Below, in pieces: positions 62,201-64,000 of a DNA stretch of 64,000 nucleotides (position 1 is its first letter; each line of letters starts with the position of its first letter). The notes under the pieces were generated by a model. The model was not told the DNA's origin, did no database searches, and saw only the letters and a program-made list of their open reading frames with translations. The position numbers and the translations under genes are program-made. Source of the stretch: Argopecten irradians (taxonomy: Eukaryota; Mollusca; Bivalvia; Pectinida; Pectinidae); contig NC_091139.1 of assembly GCF_041381155.1 (NCBI RefSeq), positions 5,642,383-5,706,382 of the forward strand. The letters are read 5' to 3'.

Positions 62201-64000
62201 GAAGAAACAAGAGGCCCAATGGGCCTTAACAGTCACATGACTTAATACAATATAGAGTAAAACTGAAATACATAGTAGTTGTATGTTTAACATATTTTAC
62301 CCCCTATGATCTTTAAGGAATATCAAGGTCATTCATTTGAACAGACTTGGTAGCCCTTCATTCCAGCATGTCACAGGCCCTATATCAGGTCTCTAGGCCT
62401 ACTAGTTATTCTCAAGAAGTCGTTCAAAACATTTTAACCTACAAATGTATTTAACCCCTGTGATATTGCATGAAGATCAAGGTCATTTTTTAACAAATTC
62501 GGTAGCCATACATCCCAGCATGTCACAGGCCCTATACCAGGCCTAGGCCTTTTAGTGATTCACAGGAAGTCGTCTAAAGTTTATCGCCTATTTGACGCCT
62601 ATAACCTAGAATGAAGGTCAATGCCTTTTATTTCAACAAACTTGGTAGGCCTTCATCCCAGCATGCAGCACACCCAATATGAGTACTCTGTGCCTTTTGG
62701 TTTTGAGAAGTCAATTAACGATTTTAGCCTATTTGACCCTGCGACCTTGGATGAAGGTCAAGGTCATTCATTTGAACAAACATGGTAGCCCTTCATTCCA
62801 GCATGTCACTTGCACAATATCTGACCTCCATTTCCAGAAACAAACCTAAGTCAAAAACTGACTAAAGTTAAAAAATTTACACAAAAGTTGTATAAGGAAA
62901 AAAACTTAAGTTTTTGACTTAAGTCTGCACTTTCCTTCGGGAAATTTGAGCCAGGTCTCTAGGCCACTTAGTAATTCTAAAGAAGTCGCTTAAAGATTTT
63001 AACCTATTTGACGCCTGTGACATTAAATGAAGATCAACAAATTTGTAGCCCTTCATCCCAGCATGCTGCAGGCAATATGAGTATCCTGGGCGTTTCGGTT
63101 ATTGAGAGTGATTTACATAAGTTGTATAACTTGTTTCGTAATCGATGTAAAATAAATAAAGTTTATATATATTGAGAAGAAGTCGTTTCAATGAAAAGTT
63201 TACGCACGGCATACGGCAAACGGCGTACGGCGCACGACGACGGACGGTGCATGATGACAATAGGTCATCCTGACCCTAAAAACCTAAAAATAAAGAAATA
63301 TTCAATGATTGATTTTTAATAATAGGTGTGTAAGATTTAGAATTAATACATGCACATTAAGATTTGTTTCGCTGAAGGATTTCTTTTAAAGAAGTGAAAT
63401 TTATCTTAAGTATGACTATATTGACCTCTTTCGAATTTCTCATCAACATAATTACCTTTGATAGGGTTCAAATAAGGATTCAGCCAGCAACTCATGGAAG
63501 TTTGAAGAATTCCTGTTCTATTTTAATGAAATGTTTCTTTGTAATTCCAATGTTGATCTTAATGATAATAATAGTGTTAAGTAAGTAATTTTTGTTATTG
63601 AAGAAAAATACTTATCCGTCCGGCTCCTGTTTTTAATAGAAAATAAAAAAGATGAAAAAATAATCATTTAAGGTATTACATGTTTCTTCACAAATTAATT
63701 CATTGTGTGATTTTTATAGGGCGATGACAGCTCCAGAAAAATCAAGGTGTTCAGAATGTGCAAGTGGCCGCACGGACAGACAGTTTGCGATGAGGGCTCT
63801 ATAACCCAAATAGTGTATGCTTCGCAGGGATATCAAAAAAGTTTGTCTTCAAAGGGTCTAATCACCGTTGTCTGCAGGTAAGCTTCTTTGAATTTTTGTC
63901 AATCCATTAATTTTAGTGAATGCAATATTATATAGAGTCATGTTTTTGTATAATTTTGTCATACATAAAAGTTCTGGTTTTACAGAAACGGGTCCACAAA
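29217..64000 (+). CDS. receptor gene 2: fucolectin-EGF receptor-type tyrosine phosphatase, open at the right edge
   Basis: A 28-exon gene encoding a single-pass receptor that should dephosphorylate phosphotyrosine on cytoplasmic targets. Domain order: signal peptide; fucolectin-like lectin domain; eight EGF repeats of 8 cysteines; transmembrane helix; tail with YVNM and YENV; D1 with WPDHGTP and HCSAGVGRTGTF; linker; D2 lacking the catalytic Asp and His. About 1,140 codons are visible and the frame is open at base 64000. Exon phases match at all joins but one (between the two lectin exons). One GC-AG intron is used (after 56061). The start was chosen because the ATG at 29217 opens a hydrophobic leader and a strong donor follows. 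Gene 1 upstream is a close paralogue of the transmembrane and tail part. RPTPs with EGF or lectin ectodomains are known to be expanded in bivalves (general knowledge); the ligand is unknown. Confidence 0.9.
30611..30684 (+). mobile_element. tRNA-like SINE head
   Basis: Contains tagcgcagtcggtagaacat (A-box-like) and ggtttgaatccc (B-box-like) about 40 bases apart. The acceptor-stem halves pair poorly, so a SINE head or tRNA pseudogene is more likely than a working tRNA gene. Lies in intron 1 of gene 2. Confidence 0.6.
30890..31216. mobile_element. ttaaagatgctcca-family MITE, copy 1
   Basis: The left end ttaaagatgctccaccgctg and right end cggcggtggagcatctttga are inverted copies. It is about 327 bp long. 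Interior markers are cttactttacaccattacca and attgcatcccgaaaaaaatc. Confidence 0.85.
31416..31782. mobile_element. ttaaagatgctcca-family MITE, copy 2
   Basis: Same family and orientation as 30890-31216, with both inverted ends present, plus a poly-A run of about 27 bases at 31655-31681. It lies 200 bp from copy 1. Confidence 0.85.
32029..32161. mobile_element. short MITE with catcctcgatactcc ends
   Basis: Both ends are inverted copies of catcctcgatactccagggg, with ttactat following on the left. About 133 bp. Related copies at 48360-48577 and 12980-13023. Confidence 0.85.
33227..33417. mobile_element. 191-bp inverted-repeat element
   Basis: The left arm tacgagggttttgagatccc is mirrored by gggatctcgaaacctccgta on the right, and ggtaaagtac by gtactttac. 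The middle is rich in tgacgtca. Confidence 0.8.
33607..33791. mobile_element. MITE with tttcacgaacattcc ends
   Basis: The left end ccaatttcacgaacattcct mirrors aatgttcgtgaaactggggc on the right. About 185 bp. A copy lacking the left terminus lies at 47690-47836. Confidence 0.8.
33918..34107 (-). mobile_element. SINE copy 3, reverse, nearly complete
   Basis: Reverse complement of the SINE at 22002. It includes the tail (taatgtcctattaacaccca), the B-box-like gaattcgaactcacg and the A-box-like taaccactcggccactgcg. It lies 158 bp upstream of lectin exon 2 of gene 2. Confidence 0.85.
34266..34514 (+). CDS. gene 2 exon 2: fucolectin-like domain, N-terminal part
   Basis: Acceptor atattacag, phase 1 in. 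It encodes NWALKQTTTSTDYRRD..., with AVDG-type SSLVVDGNDSD and FWQVDLAQEVVLDHVEI, the hallmarks of the fucolectin/tachylectin-4 (FTP, F5/8C-related) fold. That fold binds fucose and Ca2+ in known members. The usual N-R-x-D-C-C-x-x-R loop is replaced by FRRGLDIAER, without the double cysteine. The best donor, c|gtaagt, leaves in phase 1. A weaker GT four bases on (34519) would leave in phase 2, which is the phase the next recognised exon needs. Confidence 0.8.
34690..35030 (+). pseudogene. decayed LINE reverse-transcriptase 3' end
   Basis: In one frame the sequence reads DKDRLFTLSIARQTRG, then NNNKLYKKRSRTRLTKGTFA, RRVVDN, a TAG where a Trp codon is usual, then NS...NNVVESPTLNCF and SHW. This is the pattern at the C-terminus of many non-LTR retrotransposon ORF2 proteins. 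The upstream part is frameshifted. It lies in the intron between the two lectin exons of gene 2. Confidence 0.7.
35424..35596 (+). CDS. gene 2 exon 3: fucolectin-like domain, C-terminal part
   Basis: After acceptor acctacctag the exon reads TRDNTCYSDTDLSSGF, CSNIGRYVTIYNER and AILELCEVKVIG. This matches the final strands of FTP-type lectin domains (cysteines, GRYV, LCEVEV-like end). It leaves in phase 1 at g|gtaagt. Entry requires phase 2 upstream, whereas exon 2 with its best donor leaves in phase 1, and about ten residues of the fold seem to be missing. A small undetected exon, use of the alternative donor at 34519, or a frameshift would each explain this. Confidence 0.72.
36158..36470 (+). 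mobile_element. gtgccgta-family MITE, copy in the intron before EGF1
   Basis: Begins tatgtgccgta and ends near aaaaatagcatgccattttt. Shares aagagctgaaaatgac and ttttggcagca with the other family members. Confidence 0.65.
36767..36904 (+). CDS. gene 2 exon 4: EGF repeat 1
   Basis: Phase 1-1 exon with eight cysteines, ending C-R-P-G-Y-K-G-D-A-C, the laminin/MEGF type of EGF fold. It is the first repeat and starts inside the lectin/EGF junction GCRITTHGVDC. Confidence 0.9.
37005..37476 (+). mobile_element. gtgccgta-family MITE, long copy
   Basis: Same interior markers as 36158-36470, extended by gtggtctacaatttcatttc and ending ttttggcacatataa. Lies in the intron between EGF1 and EGF2, so two copies of the family flank EGF exon 1. 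Confidence 0.65.
37785..38080. mobile_element. diverged copy of the 11472-11852 element
   Basis: Shares aatacgcaacgtcgacgttt, tgtgacgtcatgataacgtc and the preceding gcgacata...ttacaattaat block. The palindromic head is degraded. Confidence 0.6.
38134..38268 (+). CDS. gene 2 exon 5: EGF repeat 2
   Basis: Acceptor acgtttcag, donor g|gtaatc, phase 1-1. It encodes DCDDYFYGHGCADECFC, with a PGGCQPGYRGQNC end and eight or more cysteines. Confidence 0.9.
38416..38789. mobile_element. ttaaagatgctcca-family MITE, copy 3
   Basis: Left end agaagctccactaccgacga, right end ctgtcggtggtgaagcatct. The interior (cttactttacaccattacca) is as in the copies at 30890 and 31416. Confidence 0.8.
38879..38944 (-). 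mobile_element. tRNA-like SINE head, reverse
   Basis: The minus strand reads agctcattcggtagagagac (A-box-like) and ccggttcgattcctggtcgg (B-box-like), a tRNA-derived head. No intact acceptor stem is evident. Confidence 0.6.
39307..39447 (+). CDS. gene 2 exon 6: EGF repeat 3
   Basis: Acceptor tgtcccaag, donor g|gtattt, phase 1-1. It encodes ECERGTFGDNCAESCGSC and ends GCLPGYKVDQC. Spacing as in the other repeats. Confidence 0.88.
39733..40766. mobile_element. possible ~1-kb DNA element with ttgcgttca ends
   Basis: The left side has gttgcgttcaaattagcgta. The right side, on the minus strand, has attgcgttcatactaccttt followed by aacgcaatcaaaacact. A near-identical forward copy of that end occurs at 45655-45696. 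The interior is non-coding and includes a run of 14 C (about 40177-40190). Confidence 0.4.
40807..40944 (+). CDS. gene 2 exon 7: EGF repeat 4
   Basis: Acceptor ctttcag, donor a|gtacgt, phase 1-1. It encodes VCDAGTYGDSCREPCGSC and ends GCDPGRKGDNCKT. The 25-bp minisatellite follows in the next intron. Confidence 0.9.
41111..44724. repeat. 25-bp minisatellite in the EGF4-EGF5 intron
   Basis: About 144 tandem copies. The first 480 bases use actatagtatggctaggcct plus aaagt. The rest uses gtattatagtagggatagac plus ctaga, with g/a variants at two positions. Since 25 is not a multiple of 3 and the unit is full of TAG, it has no coding potential. It fills most of a 4.1-kb intron of gene 2. Confidence 0.97.
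45011..45151 (+). CDS. gene 2 exon 8: EGF repeat 5
   Basis: Acceptor ttgttacag, donor g|gtaagc, phase 1-1. It encodes NCSRGEYGPNCENTCGMC and ends GCKPGWQGPQC. Confidence 0.9.
45291..45428 (+). CDS. gene 2 exon 9: EGF repeat 6
   Basis: Acceptor gatttcag, donor c|gtaagt, phase 1-1. It encodes VCSPGYYGMMCAEKCGTC and ends GCGPGWIGSKC. Only 139 bases separate it from the previous exon, the shortest intron of the gene. Confidence 0.9.
45441..45565. mobile_element. MITE, gcaaggg family
   Basis: Contains cttacctcccttgcgggta on the left and tactcgcaagggcctaaaga on the right as inverted ends, with cgtcgttttctctgaacgtt between. Confidence 0.75.
46232..46384 (+). CDS. gene 2 exon 10: EGF repeat 7
   Basis: Acceptor ctactgtag, donor g|gtatga, phase 1-1. 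It encodes QCPATKYGDNCSETCGDC and ends RCDPGKKGEKC. At 153 bases it is the longest EGF exon, with a KVGQPF insertion before the final loop. Confidence 0.88.
46737..46880 (+). CDS. gene 2 exon 11: EGF repeat 8
   Basis: Acceptor gtccacag, donor c|gtaagt, phase 1-1. It encodes GCSNTEYGPDCSLTCGLC and ends GCLQGWRGVRC, followed by VQQLN, which leads to the membrane-proximal stem. Confidence 0.9.
46992..47170 (+). mobile_element. SINE copy 4, degenerate
   Basis: Shares gcggtggccaggtga, atccacaagccttcaac and agttaccaggtaatgc with the SINE at 22002, but has many substitutions and indels. Confidence 0.6.
47335..47645. mobile_element. copy of the 11472-11852 element
   Basis: Shares tcatcggggtatgaaa, gtgagaatccgcgtag and atatgcaacgtcgacgtctc. 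The second arm of the palindromic head is deleted right after the central ccgcgtagc. Confidence 0.65.
47690..47836. mobile_element. tttcacgaacattcc-family MITE, left end lost
   Basis: The inner inverted pair ttcaaattccccataggaaa and tttcctatggggaatttgaa is present. The right end aatgttcgtgaaactggcca is kept; the matching left end is absent. Confidence 0.65.
48073..48181 (+). CDS. gene 2 exon 12: transmembrane segment
   Basis: Acceptor catcgtag, phase 1 in, phase 2 out at ag|gtaaaa. It encodes the stem PSEPTPMPAG, a helix of about 25 residues (TIVGVILGIFLPLILLVAAV and onward) and the stop-transfer KKKR. Collinear with gene 1 exon 7941-8061. Confidence 0.92.
48360..48577. mobile_element. catcctcgatactcc-family MITE, diverged copy
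   Basis: The left side has gcaaggggttactatcact and the right side atagtaacccatggagtatc. Interior matches 32029-32161 around ggact(t)agtcatag(c)aaaactga. Confidence 0.65.
48987..49042 (+). CDS. gene 2 exon 13: basic juxtamembrane mini-exon
   Basis: Acceptor atttctag, phase 2 in, phase 1 out at g|gtaaga. It encodes RQRKVPDSFKNDENKNQKM, homologous to the 35-base gene 1 exon 8904-8938. Confidence 0.85.
49100..49262. mobile_element. MITE, gcaaggg family
   Basis: Contains gtcgttttctctgaaaagcg, cgtgacgttaccctcgc and atttccgcaagggtagataa, with the left arm degraded. Confidence 0.7.
49783..49997 (+). CDS. gene 2 exon 14: juxtamembrane tail with YVNM and YENV
   Basis: Acceptor aactag, phase 1 in, phase 0 out at gtatgt. 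It begins GALYVNMAADLKADTDQN and continues with QLTYENVGNIHR and EETKEFEKDFN, the usual lead-in to an RPTP D1. YVNM fits the YxxM consensus bound by PI3-kinase p85 SH2 domains (general knowledge; binding here is inference). Its first half is homologous to the last exon of gene 1. Confidence 0.88.
50511..50706. repeat. 33-bp tandem repeat, six copies, intronic
   Basis: Unit caccggatatgttgccattt plus (t/g)gttttaaataaa, in the intron before the first phosphatase exon. Two degraded ggttttaaaca pieces follow to about 50765. Unrelated in sequence to the 33-bp satellite at the left edge. Confidence 0.85.
51113..51200 (+). CDS. gene 2 exon 15: D1 start, pTyr-loop region
   Basis: Acceptor aaattgtag, phase 0 in, phase 1 out at t|gtaagt. 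It encodes EFPSGNKFPCEEAMKPENKS and then RNRWKTTFP. RNRW sits at the position of the family motif KNRY, so Trp stands where the phosphotyrosine-recognition Tyr usually is. Confidence 0.88.
51160..51422. repeat. five tandem copies of an exon end with its splice donor
   Basis: A unit of about 52 bp holding agaaatagatggaaaactac and attcccatgtaagttcacc, i.e. the last coding bases of the D1 start exon plus its donor, recurs at about 51160, 51214, 51267, 51319 and 51368. Copies 1-4 keep the catgtaagtt donor; in copy 5 it has become cacctaaagtt. Confidence 0.9.
51599..51660 (+). CDS. gene 2 exon 16: D1 YDHSRV and NYINANYI
   Basis: Acceptor aacttctag, donor gtaagt. It encodes YDHSRVTLEGNQNYINANYI plus R, the conserved D1 elements Y-D-x-S-R-V and (D/N)YINA(S/N)YI. 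Confidence 0.92.
52137..52173 (+). CDS. gene 2 exon 17: D1 AYVATQG
   Basis: A 37-base exon, acceptor ttttttcag, donor g|gtattg. It encodes NLDKTNAYVATQ and the first base of the glycine of the ATQGP motif. Confidence 0.9.
52434..52575. mobile_element. MITE, gcaaggg family (left part)
   Basis: Left end ttgcatattacagacttagc and ttccttgcgggtaggtatcc are clear; the right half is rearranged. Confidence 0.65.
52650..52790. mobile_element. MITE, gcaaggg family (right part)
   Basis: cgttacaatcaataactacc and cgcaagggcagataactctt match the family's right end. It lies 60 bases before the next D1 exon. Confidence 0.65.
52850..52947 (+). CDS. gene 2 exon 18: D1 GPLAKTLDDFW
   Basis: Acceptor gttgaag, donor aag|gttgtt (GT but otherwise weak). 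It encodes GPLAKTLDDFWKMVWQLKTG and KIVMLAQCVEKGK, the canonical D1 strand/helix region that leads to the YWP motif. The phase-0 join to the next exon supports the weak donor. Confidence 0.88.
53378..53500 (+). CDS. gene 2 exon 19: D1 KVEKYWP
   Basis: Acceptor aattgcag, donor gtaaga, phase 0-0. It encodes NKVEKYWPDSGSTIEHGGVK and continues to FRVVN; K-x-x-(K/Q)YWP is a standard D1 motif. Confidence 0.9.
54024..54178. repeat. long palindrome next to the WPD-exon acceptor
   Basis: Arms of about 60 bases (ttatgttatggagatataac on the left, gttatatctccataacataa on the right) around an inner palindrome, ataaaccgcttcgcggttta. The right arm ends 18 bases before the exon start at 54197. The left flank (from about 53880) matches the repeat at 7185-7395. 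Confidence 0.88.
54197..54342 (+). CDS. gene 2 exon 20: D1 WPD loop and start of P-loop
   Basis: Acceptor tttactgcag, phase 2 out at ag|gtaaga. It encodes FHFTKWPDHGTPDVMQFVLL and ends PMIVHC. The general-acid Asp of the WPD loop and the nucleophilic Cys of HC are both present. Confidence 0.93.
54392..54575. mobile_element. MITE, gcaaggg family, most complete copy
   Basis: Left: tctttgcacattacattgtt and cccttgctggtaggtatcct; right: aatacctacccgcaagggca and gataactctgcaatatgcaa. The two sides are inverted copies over about 38 bases, with a centre rich in gtcgttttctctgaaaagta. Confidence 0.85.
55140..55275 (+). CDS. gene 2 exon 21: D1 P-loop SAGVGRTGTF
   Basis: Acceptor atctttcag, phase 2 in, phase 0 out. 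Joined to the previous exon it gives HCSAGVGRTGTFIALD, the complete phosphatase signature HCxxGxxR, followed by RMDMVQKE, the start of the Q-loop. D1 is predicted to be catalytically active. Confidence 0.95.
55939..56061 (+). CDS. gene 2 exon 22: D1 Q-loop, GC donor
   Basis: Acceptor caatttag. It encodes SQYVFIYRALVELFLIDNTY and continues to LVQEYK, completing the Q-loop QxxSQYxF and the last D1 helix. The donor is GC (aag|gcaagt), an otherwise perfect match to the rare GC-AG class. Confidence 0.9.
56566..56665 (+). CDS. gene 2 exon 23: D1-D2 linker
   Basis: Acceptor atttaacag, donor g|gtaaat, phase 0 in, phase 1 out. It encodes a polar stretch (KLNVNRPTISKKDLNDGQTS and onward, ending KIIP) without recognisable motifs. 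Confidence 0.8.
56897..57025. mobile_element. MITE, gcaaggg family (left part)
   Basis: tctttgcttattagagttac, ctcccgtgtggattagtatc and catgtcgtcttcattgaatg match the left two-thirds of the family. Confidence 0.6.
57558..57631 (+). CDS. gene 2 exon 24: D2 start
   Basis: Acceptor tttgtag, phase 1 in, phase 0 out at gtaaag. It encodes GRPYRPLLTSHAANKTDYIN and AVFLP, the degenerate counterpart of the NRY...DYINASFI region of D2. The YD-x-SRV motif is not conserved. Confidence 0.85.
58050..58290. repeat. CAT/ATC trinucleotide-rich tract
   Basis: Interrupted runs of catcatcatcat over about 240 bases, in the D2 intron. It creates a histidine-rich spurious open frame. Confidence 0.9.
58640..60170 (-). 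pseudogene. LINE (L1/Tx1-like) ORF2 3' half, decayed
   Basis: On the minus strand, broken frames read KLKSLIKTWSRRSLTPIARI, SLPNPNELFLKNLNSILFHF plus LWNG, then the region with WTNIYKIPFQVTKNTKLQWF, and FKIGLVTSPVCILCNSER followed by one in-frame TAA and TIIHILWEC. This is the post-RT part and zinc-knuckle (zf-RVT-like) end typical of L1/Tx1-type elements. It runs to a terminal stop at 58668. The 5' side is truncated near 60170. It lies within the first D2 intron of gene 2. Confidence 0.8.
60350..60792. repeat. about 29-bp imperfect tandem repeat ending at a D2 acceptor
   Basis: Around 15 diverged copies of cattgattatctcccttgac plus tatcaatgt. The pyrimidine-rich repeat runs right up to acceptor ccttgtattacag, so the last unit provides the acceptor's polypyrimidine tract. 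Confidence 0.8.
60793..60924 (+). CDS. gene 2 exon 25: D2 TQWPLPDTVDDFW
   Basis: Phase 0-0. It encodes SVQTCNGYLATQWPLPDTVD and DFWAMIYDYKSTAIVILDSD, the conserved D2 pattern TQ(H/W)PL...DFW.MIYD. Donor aat|gttagt. Confidence 0.92.
61297..61422 (+). CDS. gene 2 exon 26: D2 middle
   Basis: Acceptor taacgtag, donor gtaagt, phase 0-0. It encodes DPDLVPSQVDSELTIGNFTV and continues to VEVFLSKA. The YWP motif expected near here in active domains is not seen. Confidence 0.82.
61441..62052. repeat. 20-bp minisatellite in a D2 intron
   Basis: About 30 copies of gtgatgatacaggtatacag with variants (tata/taca, aaag), starting 18 bases after the donor of exon 26. It creates a spurious periodic open frame on the minus strand. 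Confidence 0.92.
62205..63290. repeat. interspersed element with internal ~130-190-bp units
   Basis: The phrase tcaaggtcattcatttgaac, then ttggtagcccttcatcccag and catgtcacaggcccaatat, then gaagtcgttta, recurs about five times (near 62310, 62475, 62610, 62755 and 63030). It begins aagaggcccaatgggcctta and ends in a CG-rich acggcaaacggcgtacggcg tail. No coding capacity. A smaller palindrome (aagtcaaaaact...agtttttgactt) interrupts it at about 62850-62925. Confidence 0.7.
63720..63877 (+). CDS. gene 2 exon 27: D2 degenerate WPD loop and P-loop start
   Basis: Acceptor tttttatag, phase 0 in, phase 2 out at ag|gtaagc. It encodes FRMCKWPHGQTVCDEG and ends GLITVVC. WPH replaces WPD (no general acid). 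Val replaces the His before the P-loop Cys, although the Cys itself is kept. Confidence 0.9.
63986..64000 (+). CDS. gene 2 exon 28, cut by the window edge
   Basis: Acceptor ggttttacag, phase 2 in. It continues the P-loop as RNGST before the sequence ends, giving VVCRNGST where an active enzyme has HCSxGxxR. The rest of D2 lies outside. Confidence 0.8.

Overview
This is animal genomic DNA, most probably from a bivalve mollusc (scallop- or oyster-like). The evidence is AT-rich sequence, GT-AG introns, phase-1 shuffled EGF exons, a tRNA-derived SINE of a type familiar from molluscs, many short inverted-repeat (MITE) elements, and two tandem members of a receptor family built from EGF repeats and a receptor-type tyrosine phosphatase (RPTP). 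The taxon is inferred, not proven. There is no bacterial gene organisation here.

Layout. 1-7183 is a 33-bp satellite that continues beyond the left edge. 7941-9546 holds the last three exons of receptor gene 1 (+ strand): transmembrane segment, a basic mini-exon and a short tyrosine-motif tail that ends in a stop codon. 9547-29216 is intergenic. It contains 103-bp tandem repeats, palindromes, and a 2.86-kb direct repeat (13902-16757 and 22764-25632) flanking 6.0 kb that carries a DNA transposon with convergent genes: a DDE transposase (+) and a six-exon SWIM/YqaJ-exonuclease gene (-). 29217-64000 is receptor gene 2 (+ strand), a large gene still open at the right edge.

Receptor gene 2 can be assembled from 28 exons whose phases agree at every join except one. 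The order is signal peptide, fucolectin-like (F5/8C-related) lectin domain, eight 8-cysteine EGF/MEGF-type repeats each on its own phase 1-1 exon, transmembrane helix with a KKKR stop-transfer, a juxtamembrane tail with YVNM and YENV motifs, phosphatase domain D1 with intact WPD and HCSAGVGRTG motifs, a linker, and a degenerate D2 (WPH in place of WPD; VVC-RNGST at the P-loop). About 1,140 codons are visible. It reads as a cell-surface sensor with a lectin/EGF ectodomain signalling through one active phosphatase domain.

Gene 1 matches gene 2 exon for exon through the transmembrane segment, mini-exon and start of the tail, then stops where gene 2 continues into the phosphatase. The pair thus looks like a tandem duplication in which one member keeps the phosphatase and the other signals, if at all, through three YxxI/L/V motifs. 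The introns are crowded with repeats: a 3.6-kb 25-bp minisatellite between EGF exons 4 and 5, LINE fragments, at least eight MITE families, SINEs, and tandem repeats in the D2 introns.

Limits: repeat boundaries were found by eye and are good to roughly 5-30 bp. No database search was possible, so family names rest on recognised motifs.
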